A stretch of DNA of 64,000 nt from Sulfurimonas aquatica (GCF_017357825.1 NZ_CP046072.1:372001-436000), one strand, 5' to 3'; counted from the stretch's first letter, positions 16,401 to 25,648 are shown. Notes: generated by a model not told the origin, from the sequence alone. Translations and numbers: made by a program.

Positions 16401-18503
16401 TATGACAATGATGGAGACTCATTAACGTATCTATTTGAATTGTTAGATTTAAATGGTAAGAATCATAATGACAAATTAACTCAGAATGATAATAGTGTGC
16501 TTATAAGTAAAAGTATTGCTAATGCTTCATATAAGTTAAAGGTCAGTGTGAGTGATGGTGTAAATCAGAGAGAGGCCAAAAAATCATTTACAGCAGATAA
16601 TAATATTAAACCAGTTATCTTAGACATCTATGCGAATACTGTTCCGACAAAAAGTAAAGCATTTTACGCTAAAACTACAGATACTATTAGCTTAGAAGCA
16701 AATGCAAGCGATGCAAATGGTGATGCATTAACATATTCTTGGAGTATTGCAGGAAAAACATCTACGGATAAAACTTTTGCATTAGGAACAGTTGGAATAG
16801 GTACTTATACTGGGTATCTTCAAGTTAGTGACACAGCGGGTCTTTATGACACTGCAAAATTTTCATTAGTGATAGCGGCGAATCAAAAACCGACTTTTAG
16901 TTCATTAACATGGGAGCCTACTATTATAGTTAAAGATTCAAATGGAATCTATACTAATGGAGATGATGAGAATATTAGTGATGTGACATTAACGGTTGTG
17001 GCAGCTGATGAAGAAAATGATACATTAGAGTATACTTTTGGTAACATAGACGGAGATACGATAGTAGGTACTGCAAGTGCAAATAGTGCAACATACCCAC
17101 TTAACACTTTGAAAGCTGGAAAACATGCGGTAAAAGTTACTCTAACTGATGGAACAAATACAGTGGTTAGATACACTTCTTTTGAAATTAAGCAAAATAA
17201 CCCTCCAGTTATAAAAGCTTTCTATGTTCCATATACGGCAAAAAGTGCTTCTGTCATCAATGTAAACGCATTTGCAGTGGATAATGAAGGGGATACTTTA
17301 ACATATAAATGGAGTACGACAAGCGGTACTCTCAGTGGTGAGACTACATCTAATGCTAAAGTTGCTTTACCGACAGTTACTTTAGACACAAATGTAACCG
17401 TTACATTAGATGTGACTGCTGGAAAAGACACAGTAAGAAGAACACGTGTTGTGACGGTAAGACCAAATCAGCCACCAACTATTAAGACTAAGCGTTTTTA
17501 TTCGACAAGTGTGATAGAAGGTGATAAGGTGAACTTTGAAGCTACGGCTTATGATATAGACGGTAGTGTTAAATCGTATGAATGGTTAGTTGATGGGACG
17601 GTGGTGACTACTGGTACTATTTCTAGTTTTACAGCCAACACAGTAGGCGTTTATACAGTGTCATTAAGAATTACAGATGATAGCAATGCACAAACAGTAG
17701 AAGAGTTTACTAAAGACAAACTTACTGTTAGTGCTAAAAATGCAGCACCGATTATAAATAGTTTAGTTGCTACATCAGTAAATTTACTTCCAGGCGAAGA
17801 TACAAACTTAAGTGTGAGTGCAAGTGATGCAGATGGAGATTTGATTAGTACAGTTTGGAGTAGCACAGGTGGTACTTTAACGTCTAACAATGATAAGGCG
17901 AGTTTCTCGGCTACGGAAGTAGGAACATATACCATTACAGCTAAAGTCACAGATGGTACTCATACTCCAGTGCAAAAAAGTATTGAGGTTACTGTTGAGA
18001 GTGTGACATTTAACCTTAGCGCTTCTAAAACTTCGGTTATCACTGGAACAGAGGTTACACTTAACAGCTCTTTTAGCGATTCAACTATAGTCTCAAGTGC
18101 GACTACTTGGAGTATTTCTTCAAAACCAGCTGGTTCAACTGTAAGTGTAGTAGGCGATGGATCATCAGGGAAAATATCACCTGATGTGGCAGGAACATAT
18201 ACTTTAAAAGCTCAAACGTCACTCTATGGCATAACATACTCAAAAGAGATTTCTATCTCAGCAAGTACTGAGATTGTAGGTAATGTTATCGAAGGTGTTA
18301 TTGAAGGTGCTAATGGAGATATATTAGTGGGTGCTCAAATTAGACTTTACAACAAAGCTGATAGTGCTATATATGATGTAATGCTAACAAGTGATGCAGA
18401 TGGAGGGTATAAGTTTACTGATATCCCTGCTGGTGATTATTACCTAGTTGTCTATGCTGGTCAAGACTATATTCAGACGACTCAAGTCGTAACTGTTAAT
18501 TAA
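13479..18503 (+). CDS. giant lipoprotein with Ig/PKD-like repeats, 1674 aa
   Basis: Large secreted lipoprotein. A 20-residue signal ends in lipobox MLGC (C21), followed by a Gly/Ser linker. Residues 500-850 hold several carboxypeptidase-regulatory-like or CNA-B-like modules (VEDQTGAKLNRARV, ITGRVTQRF, ITGKVINTKGVGIENARV). Residues 855-1510 hold about seven tandem cadherin/PKD-like units. Each opens with a NxxPxI motif and carries a DxDGDxLTY signature (for example DIDGDELTY, DNDGDSLTY, DANGDALTY), probable calcium-binding loops. A last regulatory-like module (AGDYYLVVY) ends the protein. The start is TTG, with AAGGAGGG 4-5 bases before it. The next gene follows within 50 bases. A role in adhesion or surface structure is inferred only. 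Confidence 0.88.
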   Translation: MFKKTLMYFLSITLLSIMLGCTSGGGGGSSSPEVVTEVVTNPPAVVVDPVVVNSSTSFSINTSSVSDNLSRGTASSTSEFGDNYKLVVLRGSADITADYSDSINTTNENGVINIEFSKVTTDGVLTSGSDGLLVGDIITLEVSGYAPQQFVVTQSMLDLNANALVLKQIDSRQTFTLENLTSGSDRVSARSSMGAKVYSTDTEVVFETLNKSVQLSFDTEGFNRLTQSIARLPQADGNTLVTMDMTTVDPNLEDDAAIGDFSYKPTAADNRDISRATMADNDEDTGLESVVMANVEMRTSNGDTIDCFGGGNFDEATQTCDDDKIATLKMKVPASQFERYAKSYNNGSLIVPLYSYSKSEATWIRQTDSSGEPIDGELVLEDNDANQLANEGDTLFIVGTVGHFSYWNGDYPIQNTCLKGTIVPGANGIPYGTLIKTQGIDYSGRKTSQRLSDETTAFDKLNARRSSQVDVFIEYSDGSTSSHKTVSTTESPVTDECQDVGEFTVDDGTLITITVEDQTGAKLNRARVRAAGSSKYTDENGTAEFTIYGSGTSVTAYYYLDGNSFSAQKDVNETATVVIDTSLTELKGSVSVKENGVSSPAVGAYVYVRATDYSYSRSASVNDDGTYSVNLPKTKVADHTEVNIRVSYYYREYAKYLYANVDKTLDANSINNIDAIELTIKPVTITGRVTQRFATDDKIGISGAYVYLGRRSVYADSEGYYAATIFDEGDDNITAYAYDYSSYKSSEKKYLNPIDGNQSIDFQIDNRPSYITGKVINTKGVGIENARVYWTGDWRSVRSDENGSFTIKTYTMEENNRNYVVRAYLDGKYKDYDANLSTIGTTVDAGYLTFDFNIAPVIKDVVLDPSDPVAGKEFLVQIDAYDIDGDELTYTLENRYSGYHEVTISDTSDSGVYNVTANSAGSIYLLVTVSDGVKETTKYLSRYIKRNSVPYISSVSGVVSDYDKSSDMNVTVSAYDNDGDSLTYLFELLDLNGKNHNDKLTQNDNSVLISKSIANASYKLKVSVSDGVNQREAKKSFTADNNIKPVILDIYANTVPTKSKAFYAKTTDTISLEANASDANGDALTYSWSIAGKTSTDKTFALGTVGIGTYTGYLQVSDTAGLYDTAKFSLVIAANQKPTFSSLTWEPTIIVKDSNGIYTNGDDENISDVTLTVVAADEENDTLEYTFGNIDGDTIVGTASANSATYPLNTLKAGKHAVKVTLTDGTNTVVRYTSFEIKQNNPPVIKAFYVPYTAKSASVINVNAFAVDNEGDTLTYKWSTTSGTLSGETTSNAKVALPTVTLDTNVTVTLDVTAGKDTVRRTRVVTVRPNQPPTIKTKRFYSTSVIEGDKVNFEATAYDIDGSVKSYEWLVDGTVVTTGTISSFTANTVGVYTVSLRITDDSNAQTVEEFTKDKLTVSAKNAAPIINSLVATSVNLLPGEDTNLSVSASDADGDLISTVWSSTGGTLTSNNDKASFSATEVGTYTITAKVTDGTHTPVQKSIEVTVESVTFNLSASKTSVITGTEVTLNSSFSDSTIVSSATTWSISSKPAGSTVSVVGDGSSGKISPDVAGTYTLKAQTSLYGITYSKEISISASTEIVGNVIEGVIEGANGDILVGAQIRLYNKADSAIYDVMLTSDADGGYKFTDIPAGDYYLVVYAGQDYIQTTQVVTVN

Positions 18504-18546
18504 GGAGTTTAAGATGAAAAATTTAAATCATAAAAAAGGAAATAAA

Positions 18547-21500
18547 ATGGCAAAATCAATAACAGTGTCCCTCATCGCGTCTATCGCATTGATTGGTGGC
18601 ATGGGTCTTTCTGGATGTACGAGTAATGAGGCTACAACTTCCACAGTTACGATAGAGCAGCATGAAGTAATGCAAAGCGTAAACTTAACTGGTAGAGTCT
18701 CTGTGGATGCAGCTCGCGCAACAGCATCTGCGACTCAAGGTGTTTATAGTGTTGTAGCTTATAATCTTAATGATAGTACTGAGTATAAAACACTTACTGA
18801 CTCTACGGGTTCATATGCTCTTTCGGGCATGACAGAGGGTGAATACCAAATAGTTGCAAGCAATAGTGGTTATGCGATCGCTACTGCGGTGAGAAAGACT
18901 ATGTCTCGTGGAACTGCAGCAGTGGTTAACATCACTCTTACGGCAGCAGGTTCAATAAAAGGTACTGCAGTTGGTGCGGGTCTTGTTTCCATACCTGGTA
19001 CATCTTACATATCTACTGTAGCTCCTGATGGTAGTTATGAGCTTATAAATGTTCCAGTGGGAGAGTATACGTTAAATTTTGGGCTTAACGCAATTACAGA
19101 GGGCTATACAAATATAAATAAAACAGTATCCATTGTAGCAGGTGCAAACACAGTTGATCCTGTAAACGTTTATGCTTTAAATGTTCAACAATATGATAAT
19201 ACATGGGGAACGGTATTAGGTATGCATTATGGGGATGGCTATGAATTTTCCTTTAATAGATCTGTTTCTGTTGAGCAACTCTCAGGAGCTATTACTTTAA
19301 GTGATGGAAAAGATACTTATCCGGTTAAAATAGATGCAATGGATCTATACACAAATTATGTTAATGTACATTCAGAAGATTTACTCCCTGCGGGCGATTA
19401 CACTTTAACTTTGAGTAAAGATATAGGTTTAAGTGAAGATGTAGTCGTTACGTTAACTTTAAATAACACTGCGGTAGTATGGAGTGATACATATGAACAA
19501 GAAAGATCTATGGGTATACAGTTCGCAACTGACACTAATCTAAGTGCTGAAAACATAACTGTAAGTGGTGATGACGGTTCAGCTGTGAGTGTGTTAATTC
19601 ATGAAGGTGAAAATAAAAATGGCTATATCTTATCAGGTGATTATAAGTCAGGTGTGAATTATACGGTTGCATTAAGTGGTTTAGCGACTACGGAACTCTT
19701 TTATCCAACAGATTATGGAGTTAAGACATACGTCTCTTTTTATGCTGCTAAAGCGAATATTCAAGCTTATGGAATTGAACCAGGGGATACTATCTCAACT
19801 TACTTTAATTCGAATGACGTTGATTTAGGCTCAGTTTCTATTACATTGACAAATAGTGACACAGGTATAAGTAAAACATTTGATGTAAAAGACCCTTTAG
19901 TTGATGTAAGAAGCACTGCTTATTATAACTACTATTATGGTTCATATGTTTATGTAGATTTAAAACCTGTATTAAAATATGCAGAAAACTATACAATGAC
20001 GGTAAACGCTACAAATGTATATGGTGAAGATATGAGTAGTACTACTACTTTTTCAACTCCTGTTCCTATCTTTACTGACATAAGTCCGGATATGCAAGAC
20101 GGCTTAGATCTTGGAATGCTTGCATATGGTGATCAAATGTACAGTTCAATGTTCTCAGCCTCTTTTAACGTTAAGATGAACACGAATAAAGGAACAGCCA
20201 CATTAACTGACATTACAAATAGTGATACTGTAGATACTATGGGTTCATTCTATATGTCAGATAGTGAGTATGGTGCGATGCCTGCTTCATTGAAACCATC
20301 AACATCGTATGAGTTGACATTTAGTGGTTTTGAAGCAGTTGATGGAACGGCTATACCTGATAAAACGACTACATTTAAAACACCAACAAGTTCGATAGTG
20401 TTCTCAAGTATTCAAAATGCTCAAATCGTAGACCCTGAAATGATAAATAATCAAATAACATTTAGTATCTTTGGAATGTTGGATGGTGAGCAAAAAGCAA
20501 CTCTTGAGGGATTAGTGGGAATAACTCAGTACGGCGAGGCTATAGGTGTAAACGAAACTCATCCTACTCCGAAGTTTATCTGGAGGGACCTGCCGACTGG
20601 TTTTACAATGTTAACGATTGCATTTACTATAGAAGATGACTCTAACTACGAGATAAAATTGAGTGATCCTCAAGCTATACCAGAGATGATTCTTCCATAC
20701 ACTATGTTAAGCTTCTCTACACTCAAGCCAAAAGAGACAGTGGTAGAGAATACTTTACGTTCATTTTCAATTATAGGGAATGCATATATTTCTAATAGTA
20801 TTTATGCCCCTATCGGTGCTTATTATGATGAACCTATGTATACTAATGATGCACAAAGTAATGTTAATGTAAGTATGAGAGTTCCATATTTAACGACTAC
20901 AAACTCTTCAGAGTGCTCTAGTAACTCTCCTGTAATAGATACAGAAACATATGCGGGAATGGTTAGCGTTAGTGAAAGTGACGGAACAGTTGTAGATATA
21001 AATGCAACGGCTAGTGATAATGGTTCAAGTTATGAATATTATTATTACGATGCGAATGGAAACTATATAGGAACACATTATTTATGTTATACAGATGTTT
21101 ATGTAAGTGGAAGTTTTGCAGAAGATTATAACACTACTTACACATTGGCTGTAGATACGACATCAGAAGACTTTACAAATGTTGTGAGTCCTCAAAACAC
21201 CACTTCGTCTTACACTTATAGTGTGGCTCCATATGGTACTGTATATGTAAATGCTTACGGTAATTCAATGGATGGCGTGATACAAATGAGTATATCGTCA
21301 AATGTGGCATTGAGTGTGGAAGAGATGAAGAATAGCTTAGTTGTTAATACTGATGATAACCTATCCGTGTTAGATTTCTATGTTTCTGGTTATCCTTATG
21401 TTGATATAGATGAAAATAACATATCTACTGAGTATTCAAGAAGCTTCGGAGTGACTCTAAGCCAATCAAACTACTCTTATACGAAATATGAAGTTTCATC

Positions 21501-22689
21501 TCCTGCTGGAATTAGCTCGTATGATGTGAAAAATGCTACAGTAGGTGCTAAAGTCTTAACTTCACCTATTAGTGGAGTATTCCAAAGTGTGCCAGACTTA
21601 ACGCCTATGACGGTTTTAGGTGCAGAGTCTGAGTCAGTGGCAAATGACATGATTGTTATTGCATTAAATAAACCTGTCTATTTAAAAGACATAGCGACGT
21701 TTGATACAAATGGCACTCCTTCAGATGTGGCGTTTGAATTAATGGATGATGCAAATGCTAGTGTAACAATCACAGATGTAAAACTCTCGGATGGATCAAT
21801 GCTTGCAGATATGAATGCTTCAAGTAGTTTTGTATTTACATTGGCAGAAGCTATGGATGTGACTAAAGAGTATACTTTAACATTAAAATCAGGTTCTAAA
21901 CTTACTTCTCCTGTGAGTAAATTGACTCTAAGTGGCCCGGTTGCTTTACCTGTAATGACAAAAGTTATAGAGATAGCACAACCAATGTATCTGTATCAAT
22001 ATTACGGGATGAAAGATCAAAATGTAGACTTGGGTGTATCGGGTTATGTCAGTTCTTATGCTGGGTCTAATTATTTTACTGCAACAAAAATCACTGCAAC
22101 AAGTGGATATATGATTAATCAGGAGGATGTAACATCCCTCTTCTCGGGAACATATCAGACAGATAGTGGTTATGATGCATACTTTGAGGGAGATTATGCT
22201 ATTCAAAAAAATCAAAGTTACTCAAGTATAGATGCTACTATAGCAGTTTCTGCTACTGATAGCTCAGATAAAACTGTAACAGCAATGAAAACATTTGATA
22301 AACTTTACCGATCTTATGTTCCATCAATATCAAGTGTTTATACCAATGGAACTGATGCTAATGTTCAACTTCAAATGTATAATTTTGATTCTTATTCAAC
22401 TGATGTGAATGAATCAAACTTTAAGGTATATAACTATGATGCAAATACATCTTTATTTACAACTGAAGTATCTGGTGCGATAAGTAGTGTGACACACACT
22501 AGCGGAAGTAGTTCTGTATATGTCGACATTAACACAAGTGTATTAGATGCTAATAGTAGCTATGGTGTGAGAATGATGGGTGTGCCTTATTACGGTACAG
22601 AATATCCTTCTGACTTTACTCAGGATAGTTTTATATTTGGTGGTATTGTTGAGACTACAACAGCTAATCCAACAGATATACCTCTATAA
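18547..22689 (+). CDS. giant lipoprotein with Big_5-like repeats, about 1380 aa
   Basis: Second large lipoprotein of the pair. With the start at 18547 the signal peptide is MAKSITVSLIASIALIGG and the lipobox is GLSGC. The upstream ATG at 18514 is in frame and also has an SD (AAGGAG), but it only adds a basic 11-residue leader. I chose 18547 for its AAGGAA SD and normal signal length. Two carboxypeptidase-regulatory-like modules come first (about 40-200; TEGEYQIVAS, PVGEYTLNF). A long chain of beta domains follows, with recurring YTLTL and TTTFxTP ends, resembling SbsA-type Ig-like (Big_5) repeats. The protein is Tyr/Ser/Asn-rich with very few cysteines. It is co-transcribed with the 1674-aa gene and ends at a strong hairpin. 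Confidence 0.85.
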   Translation: MAKSITVSLIASIALIGGMGLSGCTSNEATTSTVTIEQHEVMQSVNLTGRVSVDAARATASATQGVYSVVAYNLNDSTEYKTLTDSTGSYALSGMTEGEYQIVASNSGYAIATAVRKTMSRGTAAVVNITLTAAGSIKGTAVGAGLVSIPGTSYISTVAPDGSYELINVPVGEYTLNFGLNAITEGYTNINKTVSIVAGANTVDPVNVYALNVQQYDNTWGTVLGMHYGDGYEFSFNRSVSVEQLSGAITLSDGKDTYPVKIDAMDLYTNYVNVHSEDLLPAGDYTLTLSKDIGLSEDVVVTLTLNNTAVVWSDTYEQERSMGIQFATDTNLSAENITVSGDDGSAVSVLIHEGENKNGYILSGDYKSGVNYTVALSGLATTELFYPTDYGVKTYVSFYAAKANIQAYGIEPGDTISTYFNSNDVDLGSVSITLTNSDTGISKTFDVKDPLVDVRSTAYYNYYYGSYVYVDLKPVLKYAENYTMTVNATNVYGEDMSSTTTFSTPVPIFTDISPDMQDGLDLGMLAYGDQMYSSMFSASFNVKMNTNKGTATLTDITNSDTVDTMGSFYMSDSEYGAMPASLKPSTSYELTFSGFEAVDGTAIPDKTTTFKTPTSSIVFSSIQNAQIVDPEMINNQITFSIFGMLDGEQKATLEGLVGITQYGEAIGVNETHPTPKFIWRDLPTGFTMLTIAFTIEDDSNYEIKLSDPQAIPEMILPYTMLSFSTLKPKETVVENTLRSFSIIGNAYISNSIYAPIGAYYDEPMYTNDAQSNVNVSMRVPYLTTTNSSECSSNSPVIDTETYAGMVSVSESDGTVVDINATASDNGSSYEYYYYDANGNYIGTHYLCYTDVYVSGSFAEDYNTTYTLAVDTTSEDFTNVVSPQNTTSSYTYSVAPYGTVYVNAYGNSMDGVIQMSISSNVALSVEEMKNSLVVNTDDNLSVLDFYVSGYPYVDIDENNISTEYSRSFGVTLSQSNYSYTKYEVSSPAGISSYDVKNATVGAKVLTSPISGVFQSVPDLTPMTVLGAESESVANDMIVIALNKPVYLKDIATFDTNGTPSDVAFELMDDANASVTITDVKLSDGSMLADMNASSSFVFTLAEAMDVTKEYTLTLKSGSKLTSPVSKLTLSGPVALPVMTKVIEIAQPMYLYQYYGMKDQNVDLGVSGYVSSYAGSNYFTATKITATSGYMINQEDVTSLFSGTYQTDSGYDAYFEGDYAIQKNQSYSSIDATIAVSATDSSDKTVTAMKTFDKLYRSYVPSISSVYTNGTDANVQLQMYNFDSYSTDVNESNFKVYNYDANTSLFTTEVSGAISSVTHTSGSSSVYVDINTSVLDANSSYGVRMMGVPYYGTEYPSDFTQDSFIFGGIVETTTANPTDIPL

Positions 22690-22702
22690 TTAATATAATA
22701 TA

Positions 22703-22734
22703 ACTTAGCTTCTTTTATTTAGAAGAAGCTAAGT
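22703..22734 (+). terminator. hairpin terminator after the lipoprotein pair
   Basis: A perfect 12-base-pair stem (ACTTAGCTTCTT with AAGAAGCTAAGT) around an eight-base loop starts 13 bases past the stop codon. A T-rich run, CTCTTTTT, follows about nine bases after the stem. Confidence 0.7.
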
Positions 22735-22765
22735 GTATACCCTCTTTTTGTAAGCTCCTTTGTGC

Positions 22766-22771
22766 TACAAT
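22766..22771 (+). promoter_or_regulatory. -10 box of the subtilase gene, leaderless-type
   Basis: TACAAT lies six bases before the ATG at 22778, with no Shine-Dalgarno sequence between. It lies just past the terminator of the preceding gene pair, so the protease is a separate transcription unit. Confidence 0.45.
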
Positions 22772-22777
22772 TTTTAT

Positions 22778-24382
22778 ATGAAATCATATATCTTTTTTTT
22801 AATCGTCATCTTTTTTTTATTTGGTTGTGGTAGTTCTAGGTCTGCACAGAGTAATGAGCCTCTAGATGATAATACAACTCAAAATGAATCTTTAGAAAAT
22901 AATGCAGAGATAGACGATAACACAACTCAGATTGATGCTAATCAAACTCAAAATGATCCTCTTATGACATACCAGTGGTACCTATATAACGAAGCACAAA
23001 ATGTTGGTGACGCTAAAGGTGGAAGTTATGGTGAAGATATTAACCTAAAAAGTGTTTGGGATAGCTACACAGGAAAGGGAGTGAAAATCTCCATCGTAGA
23101 CACAGGTATAGACTCTAGCCATAAGGACTTACAAAATGTGGATCAAAACTTAAGCTTTCGTTATAGTGATGAAATAAATACAAGCGATTTAACTAGCTCG
23201 CAAACAAATAACTCTTTAGCAAATGCACATGGAACGGCATGTGCGGGAATAATAGGTGCACAAAAAAATAGTTATGGAATTCGTGGGGTGGCTTATGGTG
23301 CAACACTTATAGGATTGAATGTTTACTCTAATCCTACTGATGAGACTTTTTTACGAGCACTCTCTTATGAAGGAGTAGATATCTCTTCAAACAGTTGGGG
23401 AAACTCAGGCAACTCTCTTTTTGATGATACATATACAGTTTCAGGAATAGAAAGTGGACTGGAAAAAGGCCGTGAAGGAAAGGGAACTATATATGTTTTT
23501 GCGGCATCAAATCTTGCTACAAACTCAAATACATTTACACCTGCTAGTCATAGAGGTGCCATAACGGTTGCTGCTACGGATGCAGATGCAAAGCAAGCAT
23601 CATACTCTAACTATGGATCAAATATACTCTTATGTGCTCCTGGTGGTGAAGATGGTTATAAAGAAGTTGCTATCGTTACAACTGATCTAACTGGAAAGAA
23701 CTTTGGAATGGATGAGGGCATTATAGATAAACTAGAGGAAAATAATGGTGACTACACAGCTGTAATGAATGGCACTTCTGCAGCGACTCCTATGGTTTCG
23801 GGAGCTGTAGCTTTAATGCTTGAAGCGAATCCAACATTAACATGGAGAGATATCAAATATATTTTAGCGAGAAGCGCGAGAGTGAATGATGCATCTAATG
23901 ACTCATGGCATTTAAATGGAGCAGGATATAGTGTAAGTGAAAAGTATGGCTTTGGTATGTTAGATGTGAATGCATCCGTGGAGATGGCTCTTGATTTTAA
24001 AAAGCTAGGTAATGCTTCAGAGACGACTTTGAGTCGAAACTCTATCACTCAAGCAATCCCAGATAATAATACAAAAGGCATTGTTAGCAGTGTTACTATT
24101 CTTGAAGATATACTTGTAGAGCATGTTGATGCATGGGTTGATATAACGCATGCATGTATAGGACAATTGAAGATAAAACTAACTTCTCCCTCATCAACCG
24201 TTGTAAATTTGGCATATGCAGATGGTATTAGTGGGAAGTATGAACAATGGAGATTTGGAGCAGCTCACTTTCTTGATGAAAATAGTAATGGAGAGTGGAA
24301 GCTAGAAGTTATAGATCCAAATGGAGGGTGTAATGGTGCTCTTAACGAGTTTTCATTAAAAATATATGGGAGAAAATTATGA
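22778..24382 (+). CDS. subtilase (S8) lipoprotein with C-terminal P domain
   Basis: Exported serine protease, 534 residues. The signal peptide ends in lipobox LFGC, followed by an Asn/Gln/Asp-rich linker of about 40 residues. Mature-type sequence then starts directly at DPLMTYQWYL. Triad, numbered from this ATG: D108 (SIVDTGIDSSHKD), H151 (NAHGTACAGI) and S334 (NGTSAATPMVSG), with oxyanion N245. The last 110 residues form a proprotein-convertase P domain (CIGQLKIKLTSPS, GEWKLEVIDP), as in kexin-like bacterial enzymes. No I9-type prodomain lies between the signal and the catalytic domain. The next gene looks like that missing piece. A TTG six codons upstream also opens the frame but would lie before the -10 start point. 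Confidence 0.92.
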   Translation: MKSYIFFLIVIFFLFGCGSSRSAQSNEPLDDNTTQNESLENNAEIDDNTTQIDANQTQNDPLMTYQWYLYNEAQNVGDAKGGSYGEDINLKSVWDSYTGKGVKISIVDTGIDSSHKDLQNVDQNLSFRYSDEINTSDLTSSQTNNSLANAHGTACAGIIGAQKNSYGIRGVAYGATLIGLNVYSNPTDETFLRALSYEGVDISSNSWGNSGNSLFDDTYTVSGIESGLEKGREGKGTIYVFAASNLATNSNTFTPASHRGAITVAATDADAKQASYSNYGSNILLCAPGGEDGYKEVAIVTTDLTGKNFGMDEGIIDKLEENNGDYTAVMNGTSAATPMVSGAVALMLEANPTLTWRDIKYILARSARVNDASNDSWHLNGAGYSVSEKYGFGMLDVNASVEMALDFKKLGNASETTLSRNSITQAIPDNNTKGIVSSVTILEDILVEHVDAWVDITHACIGQLKIKLTSPSSTVVNLAYADGISGKYEQWRFGAAHFLDENSNGEWKLEVIDPNGGCNGALNEFSLKIYGRKL

Positions 24383-24780
24383 TAAACACTAATCATATTT
24401 TGATAGGAATTTTTATATCGGTATCGCTGTTTGCAGAGGATGTTACACTTAAAATAAAAAATACTATACCAATAATTTTAAAAAAAGTAGATAAAGGCCC
24501 ACAAAATTCACCTACAAAAGCACAAGAGAAAATCTACTATAAAGATGACGAAATGCTTATTTTAACAAATAGTGTATTTATCTACTTTAATAGTAATGTA
24601 GATGTAGAAAAGTTCATGAAAGAAAATAAGCTAAGAGTGCTAAGAAAGTTAAATAAGTTGTATGTTGTTGAATTTTTAGAAGATATTGATTATATAAAAA
24701 AGATAAATGCATTAAATGAATTTTCTGAAGTTATCCAGGTTAAACCAAACTGGATTAGATCTTCCAGGGGACCAATGTAA
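24379..24780 (+). CDS. secreted stand-alone subtilase prodomain-like protein
   Basis: 133 residues with a signal peptide (ILIGIFISVSLFAE) and no lipobox. Residues 55-125 have the pattern of S8 N-terminal prodomains (inhibitor I9 or fervidolysin-prodomain type). A strand ending VFIYFNSNVDVEKFMKEN is followed by LRVLRKLNKLYVVEF, then a helix (IDYIKKINALNEF) and the closing strand SEVIQVKPNW, which matches the usual PGVEYAEPNY ending. Its start overlaps the protease stop by four bases (ATGA), so the two are co-translated. I infer that it folds and inhibits the upstream protease in trans. The family match is by eye and needs a profile search. Confidence 0.72.
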   Translation: MINTNHILIGIFISVSLFAEDVTLKIKNTIPIILKKVDKGPQNSPTKAQEKIYYKDDEMLILTNSVFIYFNSNVDVEKFMKENKLRVLRKLNKLYVVEFLEDIDYIKKINALNEFSEVIQVKPNWIRSSRGPM

Positions 24781-24847
24781 TAAAGTCTTTGATTTTGGAA
24801 CTTAATTTGCTTTATATCATAAAACTATCCCAATAAAGGTAGGATAT

Positions 24848-25648
24848 ATGGATATTGTATTACGTAACAATCTCATTCTTATCACTACAGGATTTGAGAC
24901 ATTAAATACAGACTGGATGAGAGAGTTCTTAAATCATCATGCCCGCGGTATGCTCTTTTTGCCTAAGGCGGTTTTAGTGTTTAGAAATGAGACCCTAATC
25001 GAAGTTAGAGAAGAATTTTTAAGTCAGTTGAGCCAGTTTCATGCTGCTAAACATGATTTTAATCATGAGTTTTTTCTGCGTTCAATGTTGAAGTATGGAA
25101 CGCAGCCTATTAAGATTGAACTTGATAAACTTGAAGAACCAGAGACTTTACAAGTACATCTGTATGCATATGATAAAAACACAGTTTTAATATCTTTGGA
25201 CCAGCCAAACTCATGGGTATTAAACTATATGCGCTCACAGCTTGAAGTTTATGTGGAACGTGGAACGGACCTCTCTTTAGTTATAGATGTGTCTGACTAT
25301 AAAGCAAAAGCTAGACTCGAGCGTGCTTTAAATAAACGCCATATCTTACATTATCAGATTCAGTATACATATGACAATCATTTTATGTCAAAACTCTACT
25401 CTGACTTTGCAAACTTTAGTTTTGGGGATCTTTGTAGAGATGAAGATGATGTTCATACACAGTTTTACACAGTTTTAGAATGTCCTGTAGGTGCAAGTCA
25501 AGATGCTCTTAAGAAGAGTTATAAAAAACTTACTAAAGTCTATCATCCAGACAAGATTATTCATGAAGCGCCACATATGGTTGAGCACTACACACAAAAG
25601 TTTCAACTTCTTCAAGAAGCTTACACAGCGCTAAGAGTAGTTAGTTAA
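24848..25648 (+). CDS. J-domain protein with unknown N-terminal domain
   Basis: 266 residues. The last 60 form a DnaJ J-domain: QFYTVLECPVGASQDALKKS for helix I-II, the HPD loop in VYHPDKI, and QLLQEAYTAL for helix III-IV. The first 200 residues are a soluble mixed alpha/beta domain not recognised by eye. There is no Gly/Phe region, zinc finger or client domain, so this is a class C J-protein that would recruit DnaK to a specific partner bound by the N-terminus. The SD is AGGTAGGAT. It converges on the next gene, and the two overlap by eight bases at their stops. Confidence 0.85.
   Translation: MDIVLRNNLILITTGFETLNTDWMREFLNHHARGMLFLPKAVLVFRNETLIEVREEFLSQLSQFHAAKHDFNHEFFLRSMLKYGTQPIKIELDKLEEPETLQVHLYAYDKNTVLISLDQPNSWVLNYMRSQLEVYVERGTDLSLVIDVSDYKAKARLERALNKRHILHYQIQYTYDNHFMSKLYSDFANFSFGDLCRDEDDVHTQFYTVLECPVGASQDALKKSYKKLTKVYHPDKIIHEAPHMVEHYTQKFQLLQEAYTALRVVS

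Noticed and set aside
16949-17950. Minus-strand frames inside the 1674-aa lipoprotein (valine/serine-rich)
   Set aside because: Antisense reading of the Thr/Ser/Asp-rich repeats. Composition only, no start signals.
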